64,000 nt of DNA from Ascaris suum (Eukaryota > Nematoda > Chromadorea > Rhabditida > Ascarididae), in the NCBI GenBank assembly GCA_013433145.1, contig CM024178.1:4697260-4761259 (forward strand), read 5' to 3'. Position numbers and translations under genes: made by a program. Shown here in pieces: positions 29,801-40,030 of this stretch; within the stretch, counting starts at the first letter, position 1; each line of letters begins with the position of its first letter. The notes under the pieces are model-generated. The model made no database searches and was not told the origin of the DNA. It worked only from the letters and a program-made list of their open reading frames with translations.

Positions 29801-31097
29801 AATATTTGCAAATCAAAGCAAAATGCCACTTAGCTAAATAAAACAAACGAATCAAAAGGAAAGTGGATTCAAATAAAGAGAGAAAACGAAGTGACTCCAA
29901 AGTTCCACTTCCCCGATTCAATTTCTATCTGCATTCAGCCAAAAAGATATATGCGCCTCAAGCCAAAATGAAACCAATTTTCTTTGCATTGCTGAAAGAA
30001 TGACCTCGACAGCTAGACTTAAGCAATAGTCTGCACATACTAACAGCACTGGCAGAAACTAGCTGACGCTAGATTCTAAGCTAGACGAGGCCGTCCGAGC
30101 TCAGAAGTTACCGAGAAAGGCAACGAATTCATATGAGATCGGCACTTCCCGGTACATGAGATGAAACGTGATGAGCTTGATGACTTCTTAGTTATTCGAG
30201 GTGAAGTCACATAAGCTAGAAGTTCCCGAACATCGAGCCTGTGTGACTTCATCCCGAATGACTACCCAGTGGTAGAGAGCGATAATATTCTTAGGCTCAA
30301 AGGGATCCGAAACAACAACAGCTTGCACATATCAAAGAAATGTAAACAATAGAATCAAAGACGTTTAATAAATTCCAAAACAAACAGGCTCTTCATGCGC
30401 CGAATGTTGAGTCTTTCCATAAAGTTGTATTGCTTCCTCGCCGCTTCCCTCTCCTCGCGCTTTAAACGCCGTTCGAGTTTCTGTTGCCTGCTTAGCTTTG
30501 CCTTTAGTGCACGTTTACGACCTAAAATTATGACATCGATTGTCTATCGTCGGACTAGTTTTCCAATACAGAAAAAGTAATTAATGCAAAATAAATGTGG
30601 GAGGGCGAGGAGTGATTCGAGAGGGTAAAGTGGCATATAATTGAGAATAACAACAAAAAAGGCTCAAAGTGACACTAACTAATCTTAACAGTAGTAGCCT
30701 ACTGATATCGCCTAGCCACTGAGATGGTCTGGTGAGTTTTCAGTAAAACAGTGAAAAAAAGAGAAAGCAAAAAACGCTTGCTGTGCGAGCATTTGAGCTC
30801 ATTAACACTATTTCACTACTTTATTCATCGCAAATAAAAATCAAATGGATGGAAACGAAAAAGGCCACGAAACAGGAAGCAACGCTAAACCCTTGCCTTC
30901 CATTTTTAAACGACGTCAGTAACCGCAACATCACTATTACTATATTAGTAAACGTCGTATAATCGACGGAAATCACCTCGTTGTTGACAGATTTCAAGCG
31001 ATGAAGGCACTACGAAAGCGGCACCAACGCCATTCTGAGTCATTAATGAAGCACCACACAACACGGCAAATGCTGATGGACGAAATAATGCACGCAT
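23809..31097 (-). CDS. mrpl-1: Mitochondrial large ribosomal subunit protein L1 (uL1m)
   Basis: Ten minus-strand exons: 31097-30977, 30521-30386, 28235-28092, 27303-27219, 26799-26638, 26242-26122, 25739-25621, 25023-24942, 24205-24099 and 23898-23809. They give 388 residues with every phase matching. The first exon starts MRALFRPSAFAVL, lacks early acidic residues and looks like a mitochondrial presequence. Exon 2 is a very basic helix. Exons 4-9 match the L1 fold as in MRPL1: NAPVRLRMELNM, then TILAFARDPKLQEL with GAEIALGPEMIKK, then KGQFRTDDYDF and MGPSILPLRG, then GLGENLPEVIEMFKNG, then AAVCKHRNPALGPFINRAL. The C-terminus is Lys-rich, then Asp-rich. uL1 forms the L1 stalk that handles exit-site tRNA on the mitoribosome. 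The protein is longer than human MRPL1 (about 325). Intron 2 is about 2.15 kb and looks empty. Confidence 0.9.
28236..30385 (-). other. 2.15-kb intron 2 of mrpl-1
   Basis: AT-rich, with trinucleotide-like ATT/ACT stretches at about 29480-29720 and a 15-base direct repeat (ACTGCAAACACTGCA near 29352 and 29390). A GC-richer patch at about 30050-30260 holds an imperfect inverted repeat. No nested gene is supported on either strand. Confidence 0.6.
30202..30251. repeat. Imperfect 16-bp inverted repeat in mrpl-1 intron 2
   Basis: TGAAGTCACATAAGCT at 30202-30217 pairs with 30236-30251 over 14 of 16 bases across an 18-base loop. It lies in a patch with higher GC than the rest of the intron. Function unknown. 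Confidence 0.6.
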
Positions 31098-31101
31098 TTT
31101 A

Positions 31102-31108
31102 CTGAAAT
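31102..31108 (-). other. Likely spliced-leader acceptor of mrpl-1
   Basis: Read on the minus strand, TATTTCAG is followed by TAAA and then the mrpl-1 ATG, so the acceptor lies four bases before the start codon. No upstream coding exon is needed, because the ATG begins a presequence-like peptide. This is the usual arrangement of a nematode trans-splice site. A short 5' untranslated cis-exon is the alternative. Confidence 0.5.
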
Positions 31109-32141
31109 AATATTCAAATAGCATCTAGGGGTGAGAAGCATTCTGAAAACGGCGTCCGATGTATTTTACAGCAGTCTTCATTCAGGAAGGCAATATAGAA
31201 AGATTTCACATTGCGTTCAATATCGATGAATTATCGTTGAATGGCGGTGAACATAAAATATACGTCAGTATTGAATTCATCGAATCGCATCTTCGACATA
31301 AAGCACTATGCAGCATTTATTTAATGGCACTACATTGCATTAACGCTATTCAACTCACAATAAACATACTCTCACTCAACGTTCATGAATTCTTTTCAGT
31401 GGATTTTATGTACAGGCGATATATGATAAGCCTCTCTTAGTTTTGATCTTGTGAGTGGTCAGATTATAAAAATAATTGATGGGCTCTATCCCGCTACTCG
31501 TTTCCTGTTTAAATAATCACGGCAAAACTGATTAGAAGCACTGTTGCCTTCACGCCATTAAGCTGGAGCCTCCCCCCCCCCCTTCCCCTCAACTTGGAAA
31601 AATTCACCTCCACTAATAGCTGTTACACACACTTTCACAAATACCGACCCACTATTTCACCAAGTAATTAGAGTATCTCTAAAAATAGATTCAGTAATCC
31701 ACCTTGCACGAATTCTTCATCCTGCAGAAGTGATCATCTCACCCCACTACGCATCTCCCACTCCTCCTCATTTGATCAGAAGCCTATTCGCCATCACTGC
31801 CGCACCTCGCATAGCGTCGAGACCTTTGCAGCTGCAGAGGACATTTTCACCCATCGCGTTCCATTCTGGCAGTTTCTATCATGTTGGATTCGGAAAGCCA
31901 TTGTTTCGAAATTTCCTCAAGCATGCCGTGCCCTTGATTATCGAGCGGACGATAATTTTTCCTCTGGATATCCTATATAGCTCGCTCGTCTGTACTCTGC
32001 ATTCGCGCTCCTAGCCTGAACGAGTGAATATATTCCGAGATTGGGCAAAGTTCCAATTCTCGGCCACTGTACTATAGTGAACACTTGGATGAACGATTTT
32101 TCTATAGCGCTGTTATAATTCTATGCTGCACGTTTTTCAAG

Positions 32142-32964
32142 AGAAGTGCGCGGAAAAGATGGCTTTTCCCCAATCTTAACTGCAAGGAGGAGTTAAGGGA
32201 GTGGATGGGCTGTGAAGAACTCGTTTGTATCGATGTGCAGCATCAGTTTTATGGTGCGGTCGTAGGATCAATTGTACACGGATCACTGCTATCTCAATAT
32301 TTTGTGTATTTTTGGGAATTGCTGTTGGAACGTCCTCCGTCGCTTAGATTCTGTCAGCTCGAAAGTCTTCAAAAATTCTCCCGTAATCCACTCGTCGAAT
32401 CTATTGAATAAAGAAACCTGTTCCGTTACGTGTCTCATAAGCCATTAATGTGCGTAGCTGCATCTTCGCAGCCGCTTTACTTGCTCCATACTTCACTCAC
32501 TCAATAAATTTGCCTCTTGGCGCAACACGCGTCCCGACTTAATCCGATCTCGGCCGTGGTCGTGAAACGGACCGCGTTTCTTCCCTGACGGATGCACTCG
32601 GACCGCCTTCTCCTCCCGACGTTTCCACGTACTTTAATTGATGCGCTGCATTGTCCTCTCTCAATTTCTGTGAGTAGCTTCAACGATTTTGCTTGCAGCC
32701 GAACGACCTATCTATCCCCTGCTTGCACTCCCTGAATCAGAATATGGATGTACTCCATACAACAGCAGAGATCCCCTTCACGCATATACATTCTCACTTC
32801 CACCATTATATGACGTACCGAGTACCTCAGAAATGATTGATAGTATCACAGCCAACTTCGCCTTAAAGTCGTCGCGACTGGAACCCGAAGAACTGCTTCC
32901 AAGAAAACAGCAGAATTTTTTCATGCAAGAACAATTAGGATGGAACGTGGCGGATGAGCTGTAA
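32142..32964 (+). CDS. Candidate spliced gene, unrecognised protein (two 3' exons)
   Basis: Two plus-strand exons fit: about 32142-32382 (acceptor TTTTTCAAG, donor GTAATC) and 32699-32964 (acceptor TTTTGCTTGCAG, stop TAA). They join through a split Pro codon. The joined sequence reads from CKEELREWMGCEELVCIDV into ERPIYPLLALPESEYG and ends QEQLGWNVADEL. Codon use is balanced and GC is higher than in the flanks. The 5' end is unknown; an open stretch at 31733-31980 after a CTGCAG acceptor may be an earlier exon. The gene would be divergent from mrpl-1. No domain, signal peptide or membrane segment is clear. The terminal exon is the better supported of the two. Confidence 0.35.
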
Positions 32965-33504
32965 CATCGAACTGCATGTAGCAAACACAACACCGTCTGA
33001 CCGATTTTCTGCACAACTGTAAAACATCACCGAATTTGATAAACCTTTAAAGAAACGAAAGCAAATAGTGACGGAGTTCGTTTCTTTAAGCCGATTGAAT
33101 CCACTGGAGCGGAATTTTAAAAACGGTTATCGTTTCAGCAAAGACAATAATGCATCTTGAACTCGTTTTAAATGACCTTCTTTTGAAGATTAAAATATTT
33201 TTATGAGCTGTTTACTTCGCTGAATTTTCGTCTATTTAAAGGACGTGTGGAACACTTGGAGGATTACCAGTTATTTCGGTCATTTCTGGACCATGTAGTC
33301 ACAAGTATGAGTTGATATCGACGAGCAGAAAAAATGATACAAAGGTATTTTAATTGAATCTTCTCCTCAACAATAATTACACAAAGTTACCAATGAATTA
33401 AACAAACGCGACACTGGCAATAATATAATGCTTAAATAACTCATACAGCGCGATTCCATCTGACCGAATAACGCTGATCAAAGAAACGCAGACAATCTTT
33501 GCAG

Positions 33505-33981
33505 AGATACCACAAGTTATGCTTTCACGCTGCGCTATTATCAGCGAAACGGTGCATTTCCACAAAGAATTTTTTGCACCTCTACACGGCTCGTCTGCGT
33601 TTTAATGATTTCATGTCAATCGATCAACCGTTAGCAAAAGACGAATTCGGTTCACTGAAAATCGCATATCAAAGATGGTCGCAAAGTCCCAAATATGAGG
33701 ATGTGAAAATCCCCAAATATAACCTACAAGACCTGCAATTGGTCCTCTATTGTTGCCTATCACATACAACATCATATGTTACTTTATTTGTTCACTCGAA
33801 AGTCACTATAAATTGTTCACTAAGAAAAAGAGGCATTAAAGCGAACAGCATACACCCTTCCTTCTCCACAATTCAGCAAAACCTCAAATCTCGAGGAAAT
33901 GCAAAAAAGTTGCCGAAAATTCCCTCCCCCACTTACATTCAAATTAGTGAGGCTCTAGCCTACACTGGAAGCAGGAAATGA
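33505..33981 (+). CDS. Long open frame, possible exon, unrecognised
   Basis: After an acceptor-like CTTTGCAG the frame stays open for 159 codons to a TGA at 33979. The first 90 residues look protein-like (SIDQPLAKDEFGSLKIAYQRW, split here as SIDQPLAKDEFG and SLKIAYQRW; then KIPKYNLQDLQ); the rest is Ser/Thr/Lys-rich and less convincing. It could belong to the same transcription unit as 32142-32964, since that terminal exon has a possible donor (GTAACA) just before its stop. Chance openness in AT-rich DNA is a real alternative. Confidence 0.15.
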   Translation, partial: RYHKLCFHAALLSAKRCISTKNFLHLYTARLRFNDFMSIDQPLAKDEFGSLKIAYQRWSQSPKYEDVKIPKYNLQDLQLVLYCCLSHTTSYVTLFVHSKVTINCSLRKRGIKANSIHPSFSTIQQNLKSRGNAKKLPKIPSPTYIQISEALAYTGSRK

Positions 33982-36561
33982 AATGGAATTGCGTTACAAT
34001 AGTCGAATCATACATGGTGGAAACTTGAAATAAACGAATGTAGTTCGAAGGCGACTGAACATCTAGCAACTCGCAATCCCTGCTCTCCCTTCCCCTAATC
34101 AGATCCCGGTCAATATCCGTTTGCGAGTACCAAAAATCAGATAATGTGAACGCGAATTAACATACGGCTACACCCATATAGCAATTTCAACTCAGTATCT
34201 CCAAAAATGACAGTAGACTAAGCGACTGCTATTCTCAAACAAATTCCACGTTGGCCAATAATGCAACAAAAAAAAAAACGCTCAGGGATCCAAAATATGG
34301 TGGTATCAATACGAACCGTTGATTAAACACAATTAGACTAGTCCTTGACATCATCTCTCCCATCACCCCCACCCCCCCCCCCCCACCCACCACCAAAAAC
34401 TGGTTTTTTTGCATCTATAATACAATTGGTAACTAGACGTTTCAGACTGCTTCTCCTATCAGAACGAATTAAATTTTGATAATTTTTGACTTAAGTGGAC
34501 GACAATTTCTTCACATATTTGTAAAAAATATAACAAAGGAAAACGTACAAAAGCGGCAGTAAAAATGGTACATTCCAAGGGCGCAATCATACTAATGCAC
34601 AACACTTTTTGTCACCCTTTTCCATTCCTCTAATGTTGCAAATCTTTCCGATGACATTAAAATGAAGATGAAAATTATTTCTAAATATCAATTTAAAGCA
34701 AAAAAATAGTGAAATTATTCCATTAAAACATTTAACATTCGAGTTGCTTTTTCGGATCTTCGAAAGATTCTCTAAAAATATTCACGACTTCCCCCGAAAC
34801 TTTCCGTTCCGAAAGAAAAACGAAATGAAAATCCACTCTCCATTCGAAAAAATCTCAAATTTCTCTTGGAAAAAAAAGAAAGAGCAAAATTATGGAAAAT
34901 GTTAGAGTCAATAAAAGTACCCGATTATTAAACACTAAAATCATTCATATGACAGTAAGAATCAATAAAAATAATCAAAATGCACACATTATAACGAAGG
35001 CGTCTGCAGAAGCAAAAAAAGTTATCAATTGCTTTCAATCAAACAAATGAAGGCTTTACTACAGTTTTTCGAAGGCATATTTAAACTGGCTATGTCTGAG
35101 GAGCGAACACACCAATTCACACCCCCGCTTCCACCATCCCTCTGATTCAAATTCCGCGCCTCTATCACTCCCCTCATTCATATTTTTCGCCTCCATCCAC
35201 CTTTTTTTTGAAGAACTCAAACAAATTATGAACATATAAATAAATTTGCAACCCTCAGGAACGATAGAAGATCGAAAACGGTCTCATCTCTTGTATCTCC
35301 ATACTTCACATTCGAAATTTGTAAATTCAAATATTCCAAATTTTGCATTTTTTTTTTCTTGTTGGATGGGAAAGTCCAAAAGTTTTCCAATGAAAGCGAA
35401 CTGTTTTTTAAGTGGGAATTGACATGAAAAAAGCACACGACTCCCTCCTCCTGCATTTCCTGTTCGCACCTCAAGAGGACCATAATAAAAGTGAGATACA
35501 ACAGCGACCAATAACAGTACTAAGGTATAATTCAATATCACAAACTCATTGAAGTAAACGAGACCAACCAACTACTGCATATTGGAAAAATTTGGTCATG
35601 AAATAACCTCTCTCTCATGTTTCACTCTCCGCCAATCAAGAACTCTCAACAGCGACCTCAAACAAATCCGTTCAAATTCTTCACCAAATTGCTGTTCTCC
35701 CCTCATCATCTCCTTTATTCTGACGAAATAAAATAAAGCTATGAGAAATATCTAAATTTCTTTGAAAATAAAACATCTTCGAACACCCAATTTCATGCAT
35801 CACAGCTTACTAAAAAGCATTAACAAAAAGAGCTGAATTTTTGAATATCTGGCCTCTAATTCTGATCAATAGTAAGAGCGTTTGAGTTCATTAAATTGGA
35901 GCCATAAGACATGGCCTCTAAAATAAAAACAGCAAAGTGAATCGAATTATCCGAGCAAACATTTTTCACTTAATAAAAAAACTTTCATCGTCAACTCATA
36001 ATGACTTCAAAGGGCACTATCAGGAGACTGCATAGGACTGTAAAGCACTTCACATTTAACACATTGCTATAATTGGACAATGAGCCGTATCGTTCAAGTT
36101 AAGGACTGAACAAGAAAAGAAAAATTTTGCCGAAAGCGCATGCGACTTGTGGAACCGAAAAAATCAAGCCACTTTTGGTAAAATTTGACTACCACTCTAA
36201 TGTAACTGGGAGATATGGAAAAGAAATGAATCAGCTCTTGTACAAATCACATCCAATGATCCACACTTAACTAGTTTTCCACTCTACCTTAAAATTCCGC
36301 ATTGTTTTCTTCACATCCTCTCATAAAATCTAACTCTCGTTAAGCTTTACCCTTTGACTCGAAGTGACATATTGGAAGAAGCCTCATCAAGCTCCTTTCC
36401 CTTCCCGCCGCGCCTTCTACTCAACTGAAAAAAGAACTCAGGAAAAACTCTCTATTGGAGACGGCCCAACAGAAGCGCGTTTTTAAAAATTGCAAGAATG
36501 TGGGCCACAGTCACGACGCTCAAACAATGTGCTTTGCAAAGTGTCGTAAGACAAACAAAAC
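33982..36561. other. AT-rich interval with poly-C run, no gene seen
   Basis: About 2.6 kb rich in A and T homopolymers, with a 13-base C run at 34372-34384. No supported coding exon or RNA gene. The right end should contain the 3' untranslated region of rap-2. Confidence 0.6.
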
Positions 36562-37559
36562 CTAAGCGATCGTACAGCAACCTTGCCTTTGTCTTGCACG
36601 TGTATTCTGCACATAATTCATTTCACGTACTATTTCCGCGAACACCGTATTCACATTGTGGGCATTCTTCGCCGAACATTCTGTGAACGGACATGACCAG
36701 TATTCAGCCAATGCGAGACCGTCCTCGCTCCGCACCTGGAAATTGCCAGTTTGTTTTCCATCCTTATTCAGGCATTCAAATTTACAGTCTAGAAAAGTAT
36801 TTCTAAGCTTATAAACGCGAAAAAGCGACTTTTTCATTGGCTGACCAGCTAATGCGTACATAATGAAGTGATTCTTGGGACGTTTCCTCACAGAAACATC
36901 AGTATCGTATAGGCAATGTCACAACCCTTCCCCCAAATATGAAACCGTGGACTTTAAGTTTCTAAGGAATTATCAGCGAGGGAAGGGATTAACAGCTAAA
37001 GTTTAGGGAACACCCAAAAGATTGAAGATCTTTAAAGCTGTAGTAATATTTAAGTGTATTTGTACAGAAGAAAAAGGAGCAGTGGATGCTTGAAAAAAAT
37101 TGCCTCCGAGCCTCCCTGTATGTGCTACTCGCGAAACGAACGATAAGACGAATTCTCATAGAAACATCTTTACCACATTTACTTCTATCCGTCCTTCCCC
37201 TTCGAAGCCCACATACCTAAACTACCCCTAAAACTGTCATAGCTTCAAAGAAACATCCCAAAATACACTTGTAAAGACAAACAAAGAAAGTGACAGAGAG
37301 GTCAATAAAAAAGAAAGAACCTGTCGTTGATGAACCAAATCGCATTTATTGCCTACCAAAAGAATCGGCACTTGATCGGTACCCTGAAAAGAATAGCACA
37401 GAATGGGCAAAACATTCACTACGTTGCTCGCTATTGATATATTCGTCATGCGACAGTTTTGACTGACGAACAAACAAAACTGTAATTGCAGTGAAAATGA
37501 TACAGCCCGCACCGATACATGATTCTGCTGCTGTCACTTATATTCAGTATAACGATGAC

Positions 37560-37627
<68 letters not shown>

Positions 37628-39960
37628 ATAGGAAGTGACACAGTAAGAGTTATCTATGATCGAAACGATAAGTACTACAGCTACCGTCGCGAACGTTTGC
37701 CTTTGAATAAAATTCTGATAGGTACCCTCCCCCTCCCTCTCTCTGTCAAATAACCTTCTAAATGAGCACAATATCAGACGACATTTCATCAGAACTCGAT
37801 AAAGGCCAGGACAACAAAATATAGACAACCTCATGGAGAATTATTTTCAATGCTTTCTGTGGAATTTGTGAAGAAATAACTGCATTGTTTCGATTAATGG
37901 TTAAGAGAGACATAATGCATTACAGCGTTTGCAAAAAACACTAAGTAAAATAGTCGAAGAGGAACGACTTAAATTTCTACTGACTCAAAACGAAAATGTG
38001 GTTAGCCCGTGCACGGCACAAATTTGTATCTCTGCAACTAGTGAACGCAACACAAACTTTTTTAAAGCCACATCCCCTCCACTTGTTCTTCTACGGTTTT
38101 CACCAAGGCACACTAATAATCCACCAAATACACCTGCGCATTTACATACGCAGACATATGCATACTTGTGTACCATAAATACGAATGAGCATATATAAGT
38201 GGCTTACTTAAATATATCACTTGGAGCTTATATTTATTCATGTTTGTTTACATTTAGTATATTTATACTTATATACTCATGTATATTTAGCTGCATATAT
38301 GTATACATGCACATGTATATATACTTAGCTTCTCAACAGGTTTCAGGGTAAGAGTGAAAAACGAAAAGTTGTAATTGCCTATGCAGAAAAATACAATAAT
38401 AAATAAACGCTAGCGACCAGCCATCGTACCTTGACCCTGACAATCTGGTCCCGCATTGTCTTAATGTCGTGGAACGTTTGTTGACTCGTTATTGAATATA
38501 CGACAACGAAACCCTGTCCATTCTTGATATACAAATCACGCATCGATGCGAATTGCTCCGTGCCCGCAGTATCCAGGATTTCCAGAACACACGGCTGGCC
38601 GTCAACCTCGAATTCACTTGTAAAGCAATGCTATCAATACCACGTATATTACTGGAGTTTTTGCTATTTCCTGTCCAAAGAACCCTTTTTTAAAGAGCCC
38701 TCTCCACTATGATAATTTGAGAAAAGCATCGTCCTAAACACTACCAGCACCAATGAATATAACGGCTGCAGCAGAAAAAGTGAGGCGGCAGTAATGTATC
38801 ATAACAAGGCACAATTAAGGAAACCTATTTTTCAATTATTTACCGCGGACAAGCGCCACTACCAATAAAAACACTCCCCTCTACGAAAAAACAATAATTT
38901 GTAAGGGTTCTATCTGATGCAAGCATTTTTATTAACACTTAAGATCATATGTTCCCCTTCTAATATAAAGAGCATTCGTATTCGTATGCCATATAAACAT
39001 AATTCGCATCAATCGAAATTTGGTGAAGGGAGCAGGTGGGAAAGGAGAGATTTGTCAACATGTGCCGTCACCTGTGTGACTGCAATTTTTTTTCGTAATA
39101 TTATGAAATGTAACAGTTTGAAACTGGTAGAATTTGGGATTTTCATTAACGACGTACAGTATCGGAACAACAGCTTCTCAGAGTTGCACACCAAAACCCA
39201 CTGAATTCTTTATGCAGCCCTAATTTTCTCATCGTATCTATCTAAAGTCTTTTGCTGAGTAGCTATCAACGATCGAGCTGATATTTCCCAACTTCCCCGG
39301 CTCAGTGAAGAGGTGTGGGGAGGAAGAGGAAGGGCACACAGAGCGACTATTTGTAATCGAAGAGACTTTTCGGCTAAGTGAGATATATGGTGGAAAGAAG
39401 ATTATCATGAGGTAGCTGACAGAACGATGACTGTTGAAGAGAGCAAACAAAGCAAAAAAAAAAGGAAATACCTCGATTTCTTTCCGGTAGAAGTCTTCGA
39501 TTGTTGGATCATACTTTTCAATGAAAGTATTGGAGACGAACTGAACCGTCAATGCCGATTTTCCAACACCACCACTACCCAACACCACCACCTTAAAAGC
39601 ACCGCATTACTTAACAACAACTATAACATATTGGTCGACCCTCACTGCTTTCGTTAATTCTGCAATCGTGCATCCACACCAACAACTTCGATGATAAGCA
39701 ATCACCGAACTACGGAAAGTAAAGTAAAATAACACGTGTATGAAACTGCCAGTAAAGACGAGATCCTATATACTGAAACGAAGGAAGAAAAGAGAAATTG
39801 TGTACAAAGTGTCCTTAGTAGCGAAATTTGAAGTAGAATTTAGATGAAACAAAATCGAATAAAAGCAGTTTATCCACCTGTTCCTCAACCTTCAAATAAA
39901 TCAGACCAATTGGGCAATAATCTCTGAACGATGAAATGAACTCACCTTAAATTCTCGCAT
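36562..39960 (-). CDS. rap-2: Rap2-type Ras-family small GTPase
   Basis: Five minus-strand exons: 39960-39946 (only five codons), 39591-39472, 38606-38430, 37383-37321 and 36735-36562. They give 182 residues, the Rap2 length, with all phases 0. The P-loop is GSGGVGKS (10-17). The effector region [12 protein letters not shown] has Phe39, typical of Rap2 where Rap1 has Ser. DTAGTEQF (57-64) has Thr61 as in Rap proteins instead of Ras Gln61. [15 protein letters not shown] and MRDQIVRVK are Rap2-like. NKCD (116-119) and SAK (146-148) complete the guanine pocket. The tail ends CCTIA: CTIA is a CAAX box with a terminal Ala, predicting farnesylation, and the extra Cys178 could be palmitoylated. Family role: membrane-bound switch in adhesion, cytoskeleton and MAP4K signalling. 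Intron 3 contains a (GA)n tract. Confidence 0.95.
37563..37623. repeat. (GA)n microsatellite, 61 bp
   Basis: A perfect GA run in the rap-2 intron between the third and fourth coding exons; on the transcribed strand it reads as CT, about 180 bases before the acceptor at 37384, so it is not the polypyrimidine tract itself. Confidence 0.95.
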
Positions 39961-39997
39961 GATTGAGGTGACGCGCTGCGAAGCGCCACTCGGCTAT

Positions 39998-40005
39998 TGA
40001 CGTCA
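39998..40005. promoter_or_regulatory. Full CRE palindrome upstream of rap-2
   Basis: TGACGTCA, the complete cyclic-AMP response element, lies 38 bases before the rap-2 ATG in a short GC-rich patch (39966-40030) unlike the AT-rich surroundings. CREB/ATF bZIP factors bind this sequence. If the transcript starts upstream, the site would lie in the 5' untranslated region, so promoter function is an inference. Confidence 0.45.
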
Positions 40006-40030
40006 ATTCGCCTTCAACGAGCGGTTTCGC

